Shown here piece by piece: positions 16,308-24,259 of a DNA stretch of 64,000 nt. Every line of letters starts with the position of its first letter. Positions within the stretch are counted from its first letter, which is position 1. The position numbers and the translations under genes were made by a program. The notes under the pieces are model-generated. The model did no database searches. It was given only the letters and a program-made list of their open reading frames with translations, and was not told the DNA's origin. The stretch comes from Gemmatimonadaceae bacterium (lineage in GTDB: Bacteria; Gemmatimonadota; Gemmatimonadetes; Gemmatimonadales; Gemmatimonadaceae), in the NCBI GenBank assembly GCA_022843265.1, contig JALHNZ010000007.1:1-64000 (forward strand), given 5' to 3'.

Positions 16308-18391
16308 GTTTGTTGCCGTTCACGTCAAACGTTTCGGCAACTTCTGCCGCAAACTCGGTCAATCGTGCACGTCACGCGGAACGCCCACAATCCGCCGAAC
16401 GAACGCCTCGCACTGAAAGCGCCGACGAAACGTCGCGCACAGACAAACCCGTTCGCGAACACGCACCGCCAGACTTTTCGTTGTTGCTCGCGCTTCTCAA
16501 TGGTACAGCGCCCAAGCCCGCACCTGTCACCACGACTGACTTGCTCGCAACCGACGTGAGCGTGGAACAAGGCGCTGATGACGTGCAGCTCTACACAGTG
16601 GGCAGCGAAGGCGAAGGCGAAGCCGAGCAACCAAACCCTGAAGCCGAAACGCCGTCAACAATGGCTGACGCGGATCAACGCGCGCTGGCTCGTGCGTTGC
16701 AGTCTGACGCGATGCGCGCCGCGCGTGCGATTCTGGTCTCGAGCAACGTCGAGAATCGTTCGGCCGCCTCAATCGGTGAACGCGAGCCAGGACGCGGCGT
16801 GAATGGTTTGGCCAAGGGTCGCGCCGCCGAGTTGGCGGCGGCACTCGCGGGTGCGCAGAACGACAATGAGTTTGGAACCACTGGCATCGCCAACGCGGAT
16901 TTGCTGGCGCTCGCCGAGCGTGCTGCCGGTCGCGGCCGCGGCGAGTTGATGGCGCGCAATGATCAGCGCGCCGCCGATGTGCGTGCCGCAATCGACGCCT
17001 TGCTCGACGTGGCGGGCACGCCGCGTGGACGGGTCATCGCGGAAACAGCGCGTCCCGAGTTTGCCAATGCCGTGGCCAAGTCTGCGGAGAACGTGGCGAC
17101 ACCGGTGCGCGACGTTGCGGGTCTCGCGCCGGAGTTCCGCGCGCGTCTCGACCGAATCGTCGATCGGATGCGCGATGAGTTTGGACATGATGTCCAGGTC
17201 GTGGAAACCGTGCGCTCAGGTGAACGCCAGGAACATCTGTACGCGCAGGGACGCACCGCGCCGGGGCCGATTGTCACATGGACGACGAACAGTGCGCATG
17301 AATCGGGTGAAGCCGCCGACGTCATTATTGATGGCAAGTGGAATCATCCGGTGGCGTACGCGCGTTTGCACGCGATCGCGGCTGAAGAGGGAGTGAAAAC
17401 GCTCGGCATGCGCGACCCGGGCCATCTCGAACTGCGAGGCTCAGCCAATGGTCTGCACGGCGATGACTCGCTGCGGGACGGCGTGCGCGAACAAAGCACG
17501 CGCGTCGTGAATATGGGCGGCATCGCACAAGTCGCTTCGGTGGCGCGGGTTGCACACGTCGCGCAGGTGGCGCAGGTAGCGCGACCGGGCAACGGGGTGC
17601 GCGCGGGCACGCTGCGCACAGAAGCCGAAAACGTGCCGCTACTCGACAACGCACGCCCGTCCGATTCAGCGTCTGCCTTCGGTGCGCGCATTTCAGATCT
17701 GGCATCGCAAGGTCGCGCCCGACAGGGTGGCGCCGGTGCAACGTCGGATCGGGAGTCGCGCGGCAACAGCGGCGAACGCGCACGAGGACTTGAACGAGCG
17801 GTAAACGTCGCGGATGCGGGCAGTGCCATCGGCGCACTCAACGCCAGCGTCGAACGCGTACTCGATGGCGGTGCACCTCGCGTGCAGGCACCATCGGGTA
17901 GTACGGCCGCCGCTCGCGCCGAAGCCATCGCGGTGCTGCGCGAGGATGCGCCGGCACCGGCTATCTCGTCGCTGACCATGAGTATCGATACTCCAACGGG
18001 CGCCGAAGAAATTCGGGTGAACCTTCGCGGCAGCGCCGTTGGCGCGCAGATCAGCACGAGCAACGCGGCACTTGCCGACCGGTTGCGCATGCAAACCGCC
18101 GACCTGCAAGACGCGCTCGGCCGTCACGGTCTGGAAGCGGAGCCCCTGCGCGTGCAGCAGACCGCGCGCAGCAGTGAAGGCGATGCCATGCGTCAGGCCA
18201 TGGCCGACCGCACCGAAGTACTCAAGACAGCGGGCGCTTCGCACGGACAGCAGTTGGGTCAGCACAACGCGCACGACTCCGGCACGAAGGAGCGTCCGAC
18301 GGCGAAACAGCAGCCCGGCCGCGACGCGCGTGACGAGCAGGAGAGCAATCACCAGCAGGGCCGGCGCAATAACCGGCAGGAGAATCACTGA
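16304..18391 (+). CDS. fliK: FliK hook-length control protein with embedded M15 peptidase domain
   Basis: 695 residues. The N-terminal 270 residues are low-complexity, rich in Ala, Glu and Arg. Residues about 276-380 form a peptidase M15 domain of the L-Ala-D-Glu endopeptidase (CwlK / phage endolysin) type: RSGERQEHLYAQGRTAPG, then SAHESGEAADV (H332, D339) and MRDPGHLEL (D371, H374), the full zinc-ligand and catalytic set. A disordered linker with VA-rich repeats (about 405-428) leads to the FliK C-terminal domain (about 553-620: IRVNLRGSAVGAQIST...ADRLRMQTADLQDALGRHGLE) and a Gln/Asn/His-rich tail. FliK measures the hook and switches FlhB specificity. The peptidase insert is not part of known FliK architecture; see findings. 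Confidence 0.88.
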   Translation: MSLLPFTSNVSATSAANSVNRARHAERPQSAERTPRTESADETSRTDKPVREHAPPDFSLLLALLNGTAPKPAPVTTTDLLATDVSVEQGADDVQLYTVGSEGEGEAEQPNPEAETPSTMADADQRALARALQSDAMRAARAILVSSNVENRSAASIGEREPGRGVNGLAKGRAAELAAALAGAQNDNEFGTTGIANADLLALAERAAGRGRGELMARNDQRAADVRAAIDALLDVAGTPRGRVIAETARPEFANAVAKSAENVATPVRDVAGLAPEFRARLDRIVDRMRDEFGHDVQVVETVRSGERQEHLYAQGRTAPGPIVTWTTNSAHESGEAADVIIDGKWNHPVAYARLHAIAAEEGVKTLGMRDPGHLELRGSANGLHGDDSLRDGVREQSTRVVNMGGIAQVASVARVAHVAQVAQVARPGNGVRAGTLRTEAENVPLLDNARPSDSASAFGARISDLASQGRARQGGAGATSDRESRGNSGERARGLERAVNVADAGSAIGALNASVERVLDGGAPRVQAPSGSTAAARAEAIAVLREDAPAPAISSLTMSIDTPTGAEEIRVNLRGSAVGAQISTSNAALADRLRMQTADLQDALGRHGLEAEPLRVQQTARSSEGDAMRQAMADRTEVLKTAGASHGQQLGQHNAHDSGTKERPTAKQQPGRDARDEQESNHQQGRRNNRQENH

Positions 18392-19194
18392 TGTTTGACA
18401 TCACGCGCGCAGTCAGCACGCCCACCTCGCTTTCACCGCGTTTCAACAACGCGGTCGCGAATTCAGACGCCCCGGTGCAAGCACCGGCCGAGGCAACACC
18501 ACCACCTGCCGCCGGCACGGGCAAGAAGAACGACGCGCTCGGCCGCAATGAGTTTTTGCAGCTCCTCGTGGCACAGATGAAAAATCAGGATCCGCTCAAT
18601 CCGATGGACGGTCAGGAAATGGCCGCGCAGCTCGCGCAGTTCTCGCAGGTTGAGCAGCTCATTGACATCAACTCGAACATGAAAGTGGTGGCCGAGAGTC
18701 AGGTCGAACTTGGTAATGCGATTGAGGACTTGAGCCAGATCACCATTACCCAGGGTGATGCGATGGCCAAACTGCTTGAGCAGTCCATGGCCATCAACAC
18801 GGTTGGTCGCACGGGAGTTGTCGCCGGCGATCAGGTGTTTGTGGATCGCGATGGCAAAGGCTCCATCACGGTGGACACGGGTGAAAAGTCGGGCGTCGGT
18901 CGCCTCACGGTGATCGACTCGAAAGGCGAGGCGATCGGCCACTATGTGATCGGGGACGTCGCCAAAGGTATGCAGTCGTTTGAGCTCGAAGACTTCGGCA
19001 TCACGCCGCCGCTCCCGCCCGGGCAGTACAAGTATCGATTTGATATGGCGGATGCCCAGGCCAACTGGCTCCCCGCGAAGACGTACACCAGCGGACGCAT
19101 TACCGGGCTGCGCTACGAACAGGGCGTTCCCACGCTGCTGCTCGGCGACCGCATGAGCGTTCCGTTCTCCGCATTGCTTCAGATCCGCAGCTAA
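18391..19194 (+). CDS. flgD: Flagellar hook-cap / scaffolding protein FlgD
   Basis: 267 residues. After a disordered N-terminus comes the FlgD signature GRNEFLQLLVAQMKNQDPLNP and AAQLAQFSQVEQLI, followed by the FlgD Ig/tudor-like region (about 110-265). FlgD caps the growing hook and guides FlgE assembly. It shares one base with the fliK stop and lies 36 bases before flgE. Confidence 0.95.
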   Translation: MFDITRAVSTPTSLSPRFNNAVANSDAPVQAPAEATPPPAAGTGKKNDALGRNEFLQLLVAQMKNQDPLNPMDGQEMAAQLAQFSQVEQLIDINSNMKVVAESQVELGNAIEDLSQITITQGDAMAKLLEQSMAINTVGRTGVVAGDQVFVDRDGKGSITVDTGEKSGVGRLTVIDSKGEAIGHYVIGDVAKGMQSFELEDFGITPPLPPGQYKYRFDMADAQANWLPAKTYTSGRITGLRYEQGVPTLLLGDRMSVPFSALLQIRS

Positions 19195-19230
19195 GTCTGC
19201 GACCACTTCTTACCAGAGGAATATTCCTAC

Positions 19231-20751
19231 ATGCTGCGTTCTCTCTTCGCCGGTGTATCGGGCCTGCGCAATCACCAGGTTCGCATGGACGTCATCGGTA
19301 ACAACATCGCGAACGTCAACACGGTCGCATTCAAAGCGGGTCGTGTCACGTTCAAGGAAGGCTTCGCACAGTTGCTGCAGGGCGCGAGCCGTCCGCCTGG
19401 AGATCAGGGTGGTATCAATCCGATTCAGATCGGACTGGGTATGCAGATCGGTTCCATCGATCAGATTTTCAATCAGGGTAACATTGAAACGACGGGTCTT
19501 GGCACGGACATCGCGATTCAGGGTGACTCACTGTTCGTGGTACGCAAAGGCAACCAGAGCTTCTACACGCGCTCAGGAAACTTTCAGGTAGACGCACTCG
19601 GTCAGCTGGTGTCGCCGACCAACGGTTTCGTGGTGCAGGGTCGCATGTACGAAAACGGCTTGCTGCAGGATGGCATTCAGGACATCCGTCTTCCGTTCGG
19701 ACAGAAGGTGTCCGCGCGTCCCACGAGTGAAGTAACGCTCGCGGGTAACCTCAACGCGTCGTCGCCGATTTTCCAGGGTGACTTTCTCGACCCCGCGGAT
19801 CGTGCACTGCCTGTGAACGAGAAGGCGTGGACAGAAACGCAGATCGCCGTGTACGATTCGCAGGGAACCAAGCACGACGTGAAGATTCAGATGTGGAAGA
19901 CCGGTGCGAACGAATGGCAGTGGCAGCTTGATCCGTCCACGAGTGCGTCGCGTCAGTCGTTTGAAACCGACTCGAACTCACCGCCGACTGCGATCGCGTT
20001 GCCCACGCCGCCAGCCGGTTACGAAATCCTGCCGGAGAACGTGCGCGTGACGAGCCCGACCGGCGCGAACTACGAAACGCCCGCGGCGTGGTCGTTTACA
20101 GCCGGCCCGCCGCCGGGCGTGTCGTTTACGGCGAACATGCCGTCTGATTCCGCGATTGAGGTGTCGTACTTCATGAGCCCGACTGCGGCCGCGACGGGAG
20201 TCAACGGTGGCACGCTCACGTTCGACCCGACGGGTGTGATGACCACGAACATCACGGCCGCCATCGACTTCGCGGTGCCGGGCGCCAATCCCGTGCAGGT
20301 TGATATCAAGCTGGCCGGTGGCGTGAATGGTCTTACGCAGTTTGCATCGACGGCCTCAACGGCTGTACTGCGCGACCAGGACGGGTACACCGCCGGCTCG
20401 CTGCAGAACTTCTCGATTGATCGCTTTGGTTTGATCACGGGCTTCTTCACCAACGGCACGACATCACCGTTGGGCAAGATTGTGCTCGCTGACTTTAACA
20501 ACCCGGCTGGTCTGCTCCGTGTTGGTGACAACATGTATCAGGAGTCTGCGAACTCCGGCAGCGCCGTACTCGGCTTCGCACTCGAAGGCTCGCAGTCGCA
20601 GATGACCGCCGGTGCACTCGAAATGTCGAACGTCGACCTGGCGCAGGAATTCACGAGCATGATCGTCGCGCAGCGCGGCTTCCAGGCGAACGGCAAGGTA
20701 GTGTCGACGTCGGACGAAATGCTGCAGGAACTGATGAATGTGAAGCGGTAA
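19231..20751 (+). CDS. flgE: Flagellar hook protein FlgE
   Basis: 506 residues starting MLRSLFAGVSGLRNHQVRMD and GNNIANVNTVAFKAGRVTF, with the hook core (about 85-160) and the typical C-terminus ALEMSNVDLAQEFTSMIVAQ...TSDEMLQELMNVKR. A good ribosome site (AGAGGAA) precedes the ATG. FlgE is the hook subunit, exported by the type III apparatus. It is the last flagellar gene of the first block and is followed by a strong hairpin. Confidence 0.97.
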   Translation: MLRSLFAGVSGLRNHQVRMDVIGNNIANVNTVAFKAGRVTFKEGFAQLLQGASRPPGDQGGINPIQIGLGMQIGSIDQIFNQGNIETTGLGTDIAIQGDSLFVVRKGNQSFYTRSGNFQVDALGQLVSPTNGFVVQGRMYENGLLQDGIQDIRLPFGQKVSARPTSEVTLAGNLNASSPIFQGDFLDPADRALPVNEKAWTETQIAVYDSQGTKHDVKIQMWKTGANEWQWQLDPSTSASRQSFETDSNSPPTAIALPTPPAGYEILPENVRVTSPTGANYETPAAWSFTAGPPPGVSFTANMPSDSAIEVSYFMSPTAAATGVNGGTLTFDPTGVMTTNITAAIDFAVPGANPVQVDIKLAGGVNGLTQFASTASTAVLRDQDGYTAGSLQNFSIDRFGLITGFFTNGTTSPLGKIVLADFNNPAGLLRVGDNMYQESANSGSAVLGFALEGSQSQMTAGALEMSNVDLAQEFTSMIVAQRGFQANGKVVSTSDEMLQELMNVKR

Positions 20752-20770
20752 TCTGAGCGCGTAGTGAGAC

Positions 20771-20805
20771 CAGCGGCCCGGCGACTGTGTGTCGTCGGGC
20801 CGCTG
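20771..20805 (+). terminator. Hairpin after flgE
   Basis: A 15-bp stem with one mismatch (CAGCGGCCCGGCGAC / GTCGTCGGGCCGCTG) and a 5-base loop lies 20 bases after the flgE stop. No T-tract follows, so it may act as a 3'-end stabiliser or a Rho-assisted end rather than a classic intrinsic terminator. It closes the flgB-flgE block. Confidence 0.6.
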
Positions 20806-20850
20806 CGCGCTGGGGAGTGGTGCGGTGCATTGTCGCGGTCTGAACTGCAT

Positions 20851-20992
20851 TCACCACGGAGGCACGGGGACACGGAGAACGGCACGCTGAGTCGAGGCAC
20901 GTCGCATCAGTTCAAAAAATTGATGATGTTCGCATCAGGAGACACCGTCCGTCGCAGCACGCTGTCCTCCGTGTCTCCGTGTCTCAGTGGTA
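20851..20992. repeat. Inverted-repeat element (MITE/REP-like)
   Basis: Two near-identical arms of about 28 bp in inverted orientation, 20851-20878 and 20964-20992. Both read ACCAC-x-GAG-x-CACGG-x-GACACGGAG outward to inward. They enclose about 85 bp with no reading frame. The ACGGAGACACGGAG-type sequence resembles a short dispersed repeat family seen in many environmental genomes (recollection, not checked here). A non-autonomous mobile element or REP-like palindrome is the likely explanation. Confidence 0.6.
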
Positions 20993-20999
20993 AAAGCAG

Positions 21000-21089
<90 letters not shown>

Positions 21090-21135
21090 CTGTCATTTTC
21101 GGATCCCGCAGCGCTTCATCGAGTATACGTTCGTG

Positions 21136-21915
21136 ATGCGCCTCACCTCGACCGCCCTCACGCTGGCCTGCGTCGCTTCCCTCGTGATGACGCTAGCGCC
21201 CCGACGCGCCGCAGCACAGCCGGTTCGCGGTTCGGTGGTGGACACGCTTGGTCGACCGCTGCCCGAATCGGACGTCATCGTGGTCAACACGCAAATCTCG
21301 GTGCGAACAGACGCTGAGGGCCGCTTTGCCCTCCCACTCGAACGGGCCGGCACGTACGAGATTCGCGTCCGAAAAATCGGCTACATCAGCTTCGGCGCGT
21401 CGTTCTACTTCAGGCCGGGCATGCCCGAAGAGCTCGTGCTCGTGATGACCCAGTTCTCGAACATGCTGGACACCGTGCGAGCAATCGCTGATGCGGATCG
21501 CTGCGCTACAACGACGCTTGAAGGCTTCGAATGCCGGCGCCAGGCGGGACTCGGCTATTTCCGAGACGCGGGTACCCTGCGCTCTCTGCGCTCCGATCAC
21601 TGGGCCGACATGTTCGAGGGTATGCCGGGGCTGCGTCGCAACATGGTGCTCGGGCCCATGGGTCGAGAGTGGCGCATCATGGCGCGACCCAGCCGCTGCC
21701 TGGTCGAACTCTGGAACGGGCAGCCGCCCATGCTCGCGCAGCCGGGAGACTTCCCACCCGATATGCGATGGCGACCCAACGACGTGGTCGCCATCGAATA
21801 CTACGACGAGTTTGTCAAAGTCCCCTCCCGCTACCGCAGCTACGTACTCGTTCAGGGCCAACAGCCCTGCGAGCTCGTGATTTACTGGCTCCGCGGGGCC
21901 ACCAAACGAGACTGA
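21136..21915 (+). CDS. Secreted CarboxypepD regulatory-like domain protein
   Basis: About 259 residues from the ATG at 21136, with a signal peptide ending near RRAAAQP. A CarboxypepD-regulatory / plug-like beta domain covers about 30-105 (VRGSVVDTLGRPLPESDVIVVN, TDAEGRFALPL, YEIRVRKIGYISF). The C-terminal half is unassigned and has paired cysteines. The frame is open far upstream through the hexamer array, giving an artefactual Cys-Arg repeat, but no signal peptide would result there. It is the only non-flagellar gene inside the flagellar region and probably arrived by insertion. Confidence 0.75.
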   Translation: MRLTSTALTLACVASLVMTLAPRRAAAQPVRGSVVDTLGRPLPESDVIVVNTQISVRTDAEGRFALPLERAGTYEIRVRKIGYISFGASFYFRPGMPEELVLVMTQFSNMLDTVRAIADADRCATTTLEGFECRRQAGLGYFRDAGTLRSLRSDHWADMFEGMPGLRRNMVLGPMGREWRIMARPSRCLVELWNGQPPMLAQPGDFPPDMRWRPNDVVAIEYYDEFVKVPSRYRSYVLVQGQQPCELVIYWLRGATKRD

Positions 21916-22240
21916 TCGAAACCGCCCTTTCGTGCCGTGGCCCGCAGCGCAGGGCACCGACGGGTCCAACATTGACCGCTGCCGTTGTCGGCATGGTGCC
22001 GGAATAAATTTCCGGACACCTCAGTGCGGCAGCAATTGCCGATCTGGCGCCATTTATTCCCAGTATTTCTGATCCTCGAGTAATCGGGCATTCGAGGCCC
22101 GTTGCGAGCATCGCACCATAAGTCCATATAGAACATAGCGATACAACCCTTCGCACCGCGTGAGGCGGGCGCGTTTTCGGCGTGGCATCAGGTATGCTTC
22201 TAACAGAATCGGATATTCACGTTTTCCCCGATTCTTCGTT
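21916..22240. other. 325-bp intergenic region upstream of fliL
   Basis: No gene seen. It holds two inverted repeats, CCGGAA-TAAAT-TTCCGG (21999-22015) and CCTCGA-N12-TCGAGG (22074-22097), an AT-rich stretch around 22115-22145, and the sigma-54 core at 22182-22199. The inverted repeats are about 170 and 90-110 bp upstream of the -24 element and are candidate activator sites. Confidence 0.55.
22182..22199 (+). promoter_or_regulatory. Sigma-54 promoter, fliL block
   Basis: TGGCAT-N5-ATGCT with GG at 22184-22185 and GC at 22196-22197, exact GG-N10-GC spacing, followed by TC. Transcription would begin near 22208, 33 bases before the fliL ATG at 22241. This also argues against the longer fliL frame that starts at 22160. 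Confidence 0.75.
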
Positions 22241-22786
22241 ATGGCCGACTCTCCAGACACTCAGGCTCCAGAACAGGACGCAGCGCCCAGCGGGATGAAG
22301 GCGCGTCTGCCGCTCATGGTGGCCATCATTGCAGGACTCGCCGTTGGTGTCGGTACCGGCGCCGTCGTGGTCGGACCCGCAGCGGCCAAAGCGCTGGGCT
22401 TCGGCGTGACGTCCGCAGACGCCGCGGCGGCCGATTCAACGGCGGAGCACGCCGAAGGTGACTCCGCCGCCGCCAGTTCAACCGCGCCCGCCCTGTACAC
22501 ACTCGATAACCTGGCGCTCAATCCCGCCGCATCGGGTGGTACGCGGTTCCTGCTGCTGACGCTCACGATCGAGTGCACCAACGCCGCCGGCGTGACTGCG
22601 CTGCAGGCGCGTGAAGCAGAACTCAGTGACGTGGTGCTCTCGACACTCGGACGCAAGACGGTCGAAGAACTCACGGACATCATGATGCGCGAGTCAATCA
22701 AGACCGAAGTGCAAACCGCAATCAACGATCGTTTCGGAAAGAAGACGGTCGTGCGCGTCTACTTCCCGAAGTACGTGGTTCAGTGA
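22241..22786 (+). CDS. fliL: Flagellar basal body protein FliL
   Basis: 181 residues from the ATG at 22241. One membrane segment (about 25-45), an acidic Ala/Ser linker (60-85), then the periplasmic FliL domain (90-181: LDNLALNPAASGGTRFLLLTLTIEC, LSDVVLSTLGRKTVEELTDIMMRESIK, ending VRVYFPKYVVQ). FliL surrounds the stator and supports torque. It is first in the fliL-M-N-OP block. Confidence 0.92.
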   Translation: MADSPDTQAPEQDAAPSGMKARLPLMVAIIAGLAVGVGTGAVVVGPAAAKALGFGVTSADAAAADSTAEHAEGDSAAASSTAPALYTLDNLALNPAASGGTRFLLLTLTIECTNAAGVTALQAREAELSDVVLSTLGRKTVEELTDIMMRESIKTEVQTAINDRFGKKTVVRVYFPKYVVQ

Positions 22787-22796
22787 GGCGCCACGC

Positions 22797-23777
22797 ATGA
22801 GCTCCGAAACGCTCTCGCAGCACGACATTGACCGACTGCTTGGTAGCAGCGGTGCCGGACGCGCCACGCCAAAAGCTGGCGCCGGTATCGACGTGCAGGT
22901 CTATGACTTCCGCCGACCGGCGCGTGTCAGCAAAGAACGGTTGCGCACGCTCGAAGCCATGTACGAGCGCTTGGTCAAGAATCTCGAAGCGTGGGTGATT
23001 TCGCGCGTTCGCGGCCAAATCGAAGTGCGTTTGCAGAGTGTTGAGCAGTTCAGCTTTGGTGAGTTCACTCTGTCGCTGCCGACACCGTGTTCGTCGTTCG
23101 TTTTTGAAATTGCCGAAACCGGACAGAAGGGTGTCATCGACATCGGTCCCGAGTTTGGCTTCTACGTAATTGATCGCGTTTTTGGTGGTACCGGTCAGGC
23201 CGCCGTGCCCAATCGTTCGCTCACGCCAATTGAACGCATGGCCATTCGCACGGTTGCGGATCGTGTGGCGCAGCTGACAGAAGAAATCTGGCAGGATCAC
23301 GTACCGATGGCCCTGAACATCACGGGCTTCGAATCGTCGCCAGAAATTTTGCAGGTCGCCAACCGGGAAGACCCTGTGCTGGTGGCCAACGTGGAAATCA
23401 CCGCGGCCAACCAGAGCAGCCTCATGCTGATCTGCCTGCCCTTCTCGGTGCTCGACAAATTCTTCACGTCGAGCGGACAACAGCGTCTCGCGCTGCTGCA
23501 TTCGAACGACGCAGAACGTGAAGCCGCGCGCCTCAAATCAGAGAATGCGGTGCGTGACATGCGCGTACCGATCTCCGTACGCATGCCGCAGTTCGAAATG
23601 ACACTGCAGGATCTCACCGAACTGTCAGTTGGCAGCGTCATCCCAACCGGGATTCCGAAGGATGCACGATTGATTGTGCGCGCAGGCGAGCAGGAACGAT
23701 TTGTAGGCCAGGCGGGCCGAGTGAGCGGCATGCTCGCGGTACGCATTGTTGACTCGGTAACACCGAACACGTTTTAG
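22797..23777 (+). CDS. fliM: Flagellar motor switch protein FliM
   Basis: 326 residues. The N-terminal CheY-binding peptide is present as LSQHDIDRLLG. The middle CheC-like domain (about 40-225, with YDFRRPARVSKERLRTLE near its start and GEFTLSLPTPCSSFVFEI) and the C-terminal SpoA domain (about 250-322) follow. The intact CheY site implies chemotactic switching, though no che genes are in the window. Confidence 0.96.
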   Translation: MSSETLSQHDIDRLLGSSGAGRATPKAGAGIDVQVYDFRRPARVSKERLRTLEAMYERLVKNLEAWVISRVRGQIEVRLQSVEQFSFGEFTLSLPTPCSSFVFEIAETGQKGVIDIGPEFGFYVIDRVFGGTGQAAVPNRSLTPIERMAIRTVADRVAQLTEEIWQDHVPMALNITGFESSPEILQVANREDPVLVANVEITAANQSSLMLICLPFSVLDKFFTSSGQQRLALLHSNDAEREAARLKSENAVRDMRVPISVRMPQFEMTLQDLTELSVGSVIPTGIPKDARLIVRAGEQERFVGQAGRVSGMLAVRIVDSVTPNTF

Positions 23778-23792
23778 CCAACCCATACGCAA

Positions 23793-24218
23793 ATGAATCC
23801 CGCAGAAATCGACGCGCTCGTTGCGAGCGTGCAGGCCGCGAAAGCAGCCGGCCAGCCCGCGGCGCAGCCGGTCGCAGAATCGACGGCAACCCCGGCTGAC
23901 AATCAGCCCGCTGCACCGCAGCTCGCAGAGTTTGAACGCGTGGCCGCTTCAAACACGGAAGTGCCGCTGAGCATGCTGTTCAGCCTGTCGCTGCCGATCT
24001 CGATTGAACTTGGTCGCACGTCCATGTCGGTGCAGGAAATCCTGCGACTCGGACGTGGCTCCGTGATTCAGCTCGAACGCCTCGCCGGCGAACCGATTGA
24101 CATCTTTGTTGGCGATCGTCGCTTCGCAGAGGGTGAAGTGGTGGTCCTCGGCGAACACTTCGGCGTGCGCGTGACGCGCATTCTGTCGCGCGGCGGTGCC
24201 GCGAAAGAAGCCGCATAG
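23793..24218 (+). CDS. fliN: Flagellar motor switch protein FliN
   Basis: 141 residues: an Ala/Pro-rich N-terminus (1-50) and a SpoA domain (about 55-135) with PLSMLFSLSLPISIELGRT, VQEILRLGRGSVIQLERLAG and ILSRGG near the end. This is the single-SpoA FliN form of the C-ring base, which also receives the FliH-FliI complex. Confidence 0.95.
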   Translation: MNPAEIDALVASVQAAKAAGQPAAQPVAESTATPADNQPAAPQLAEFERVAASNTEVPLSMLFSLSLPISIELGRTSMSVQEILRLGRGSVIQLERLAGEPIDIFVGDRRFAEGEVVVLGEHFGVRVTRILSRGGAAKEAA

Positions 24219-24259
24219 TCCACGCCGTTCACGTCGTCCTCGCACTTCACCACACGCTC

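Noticed and set aside
22160-22240. Longer fliL start adding 27 Arg-rich residues
   Set aside because: The sigma-54 core lies at 22182-22199, downstream of that start, and the added residues are unlike FliL.
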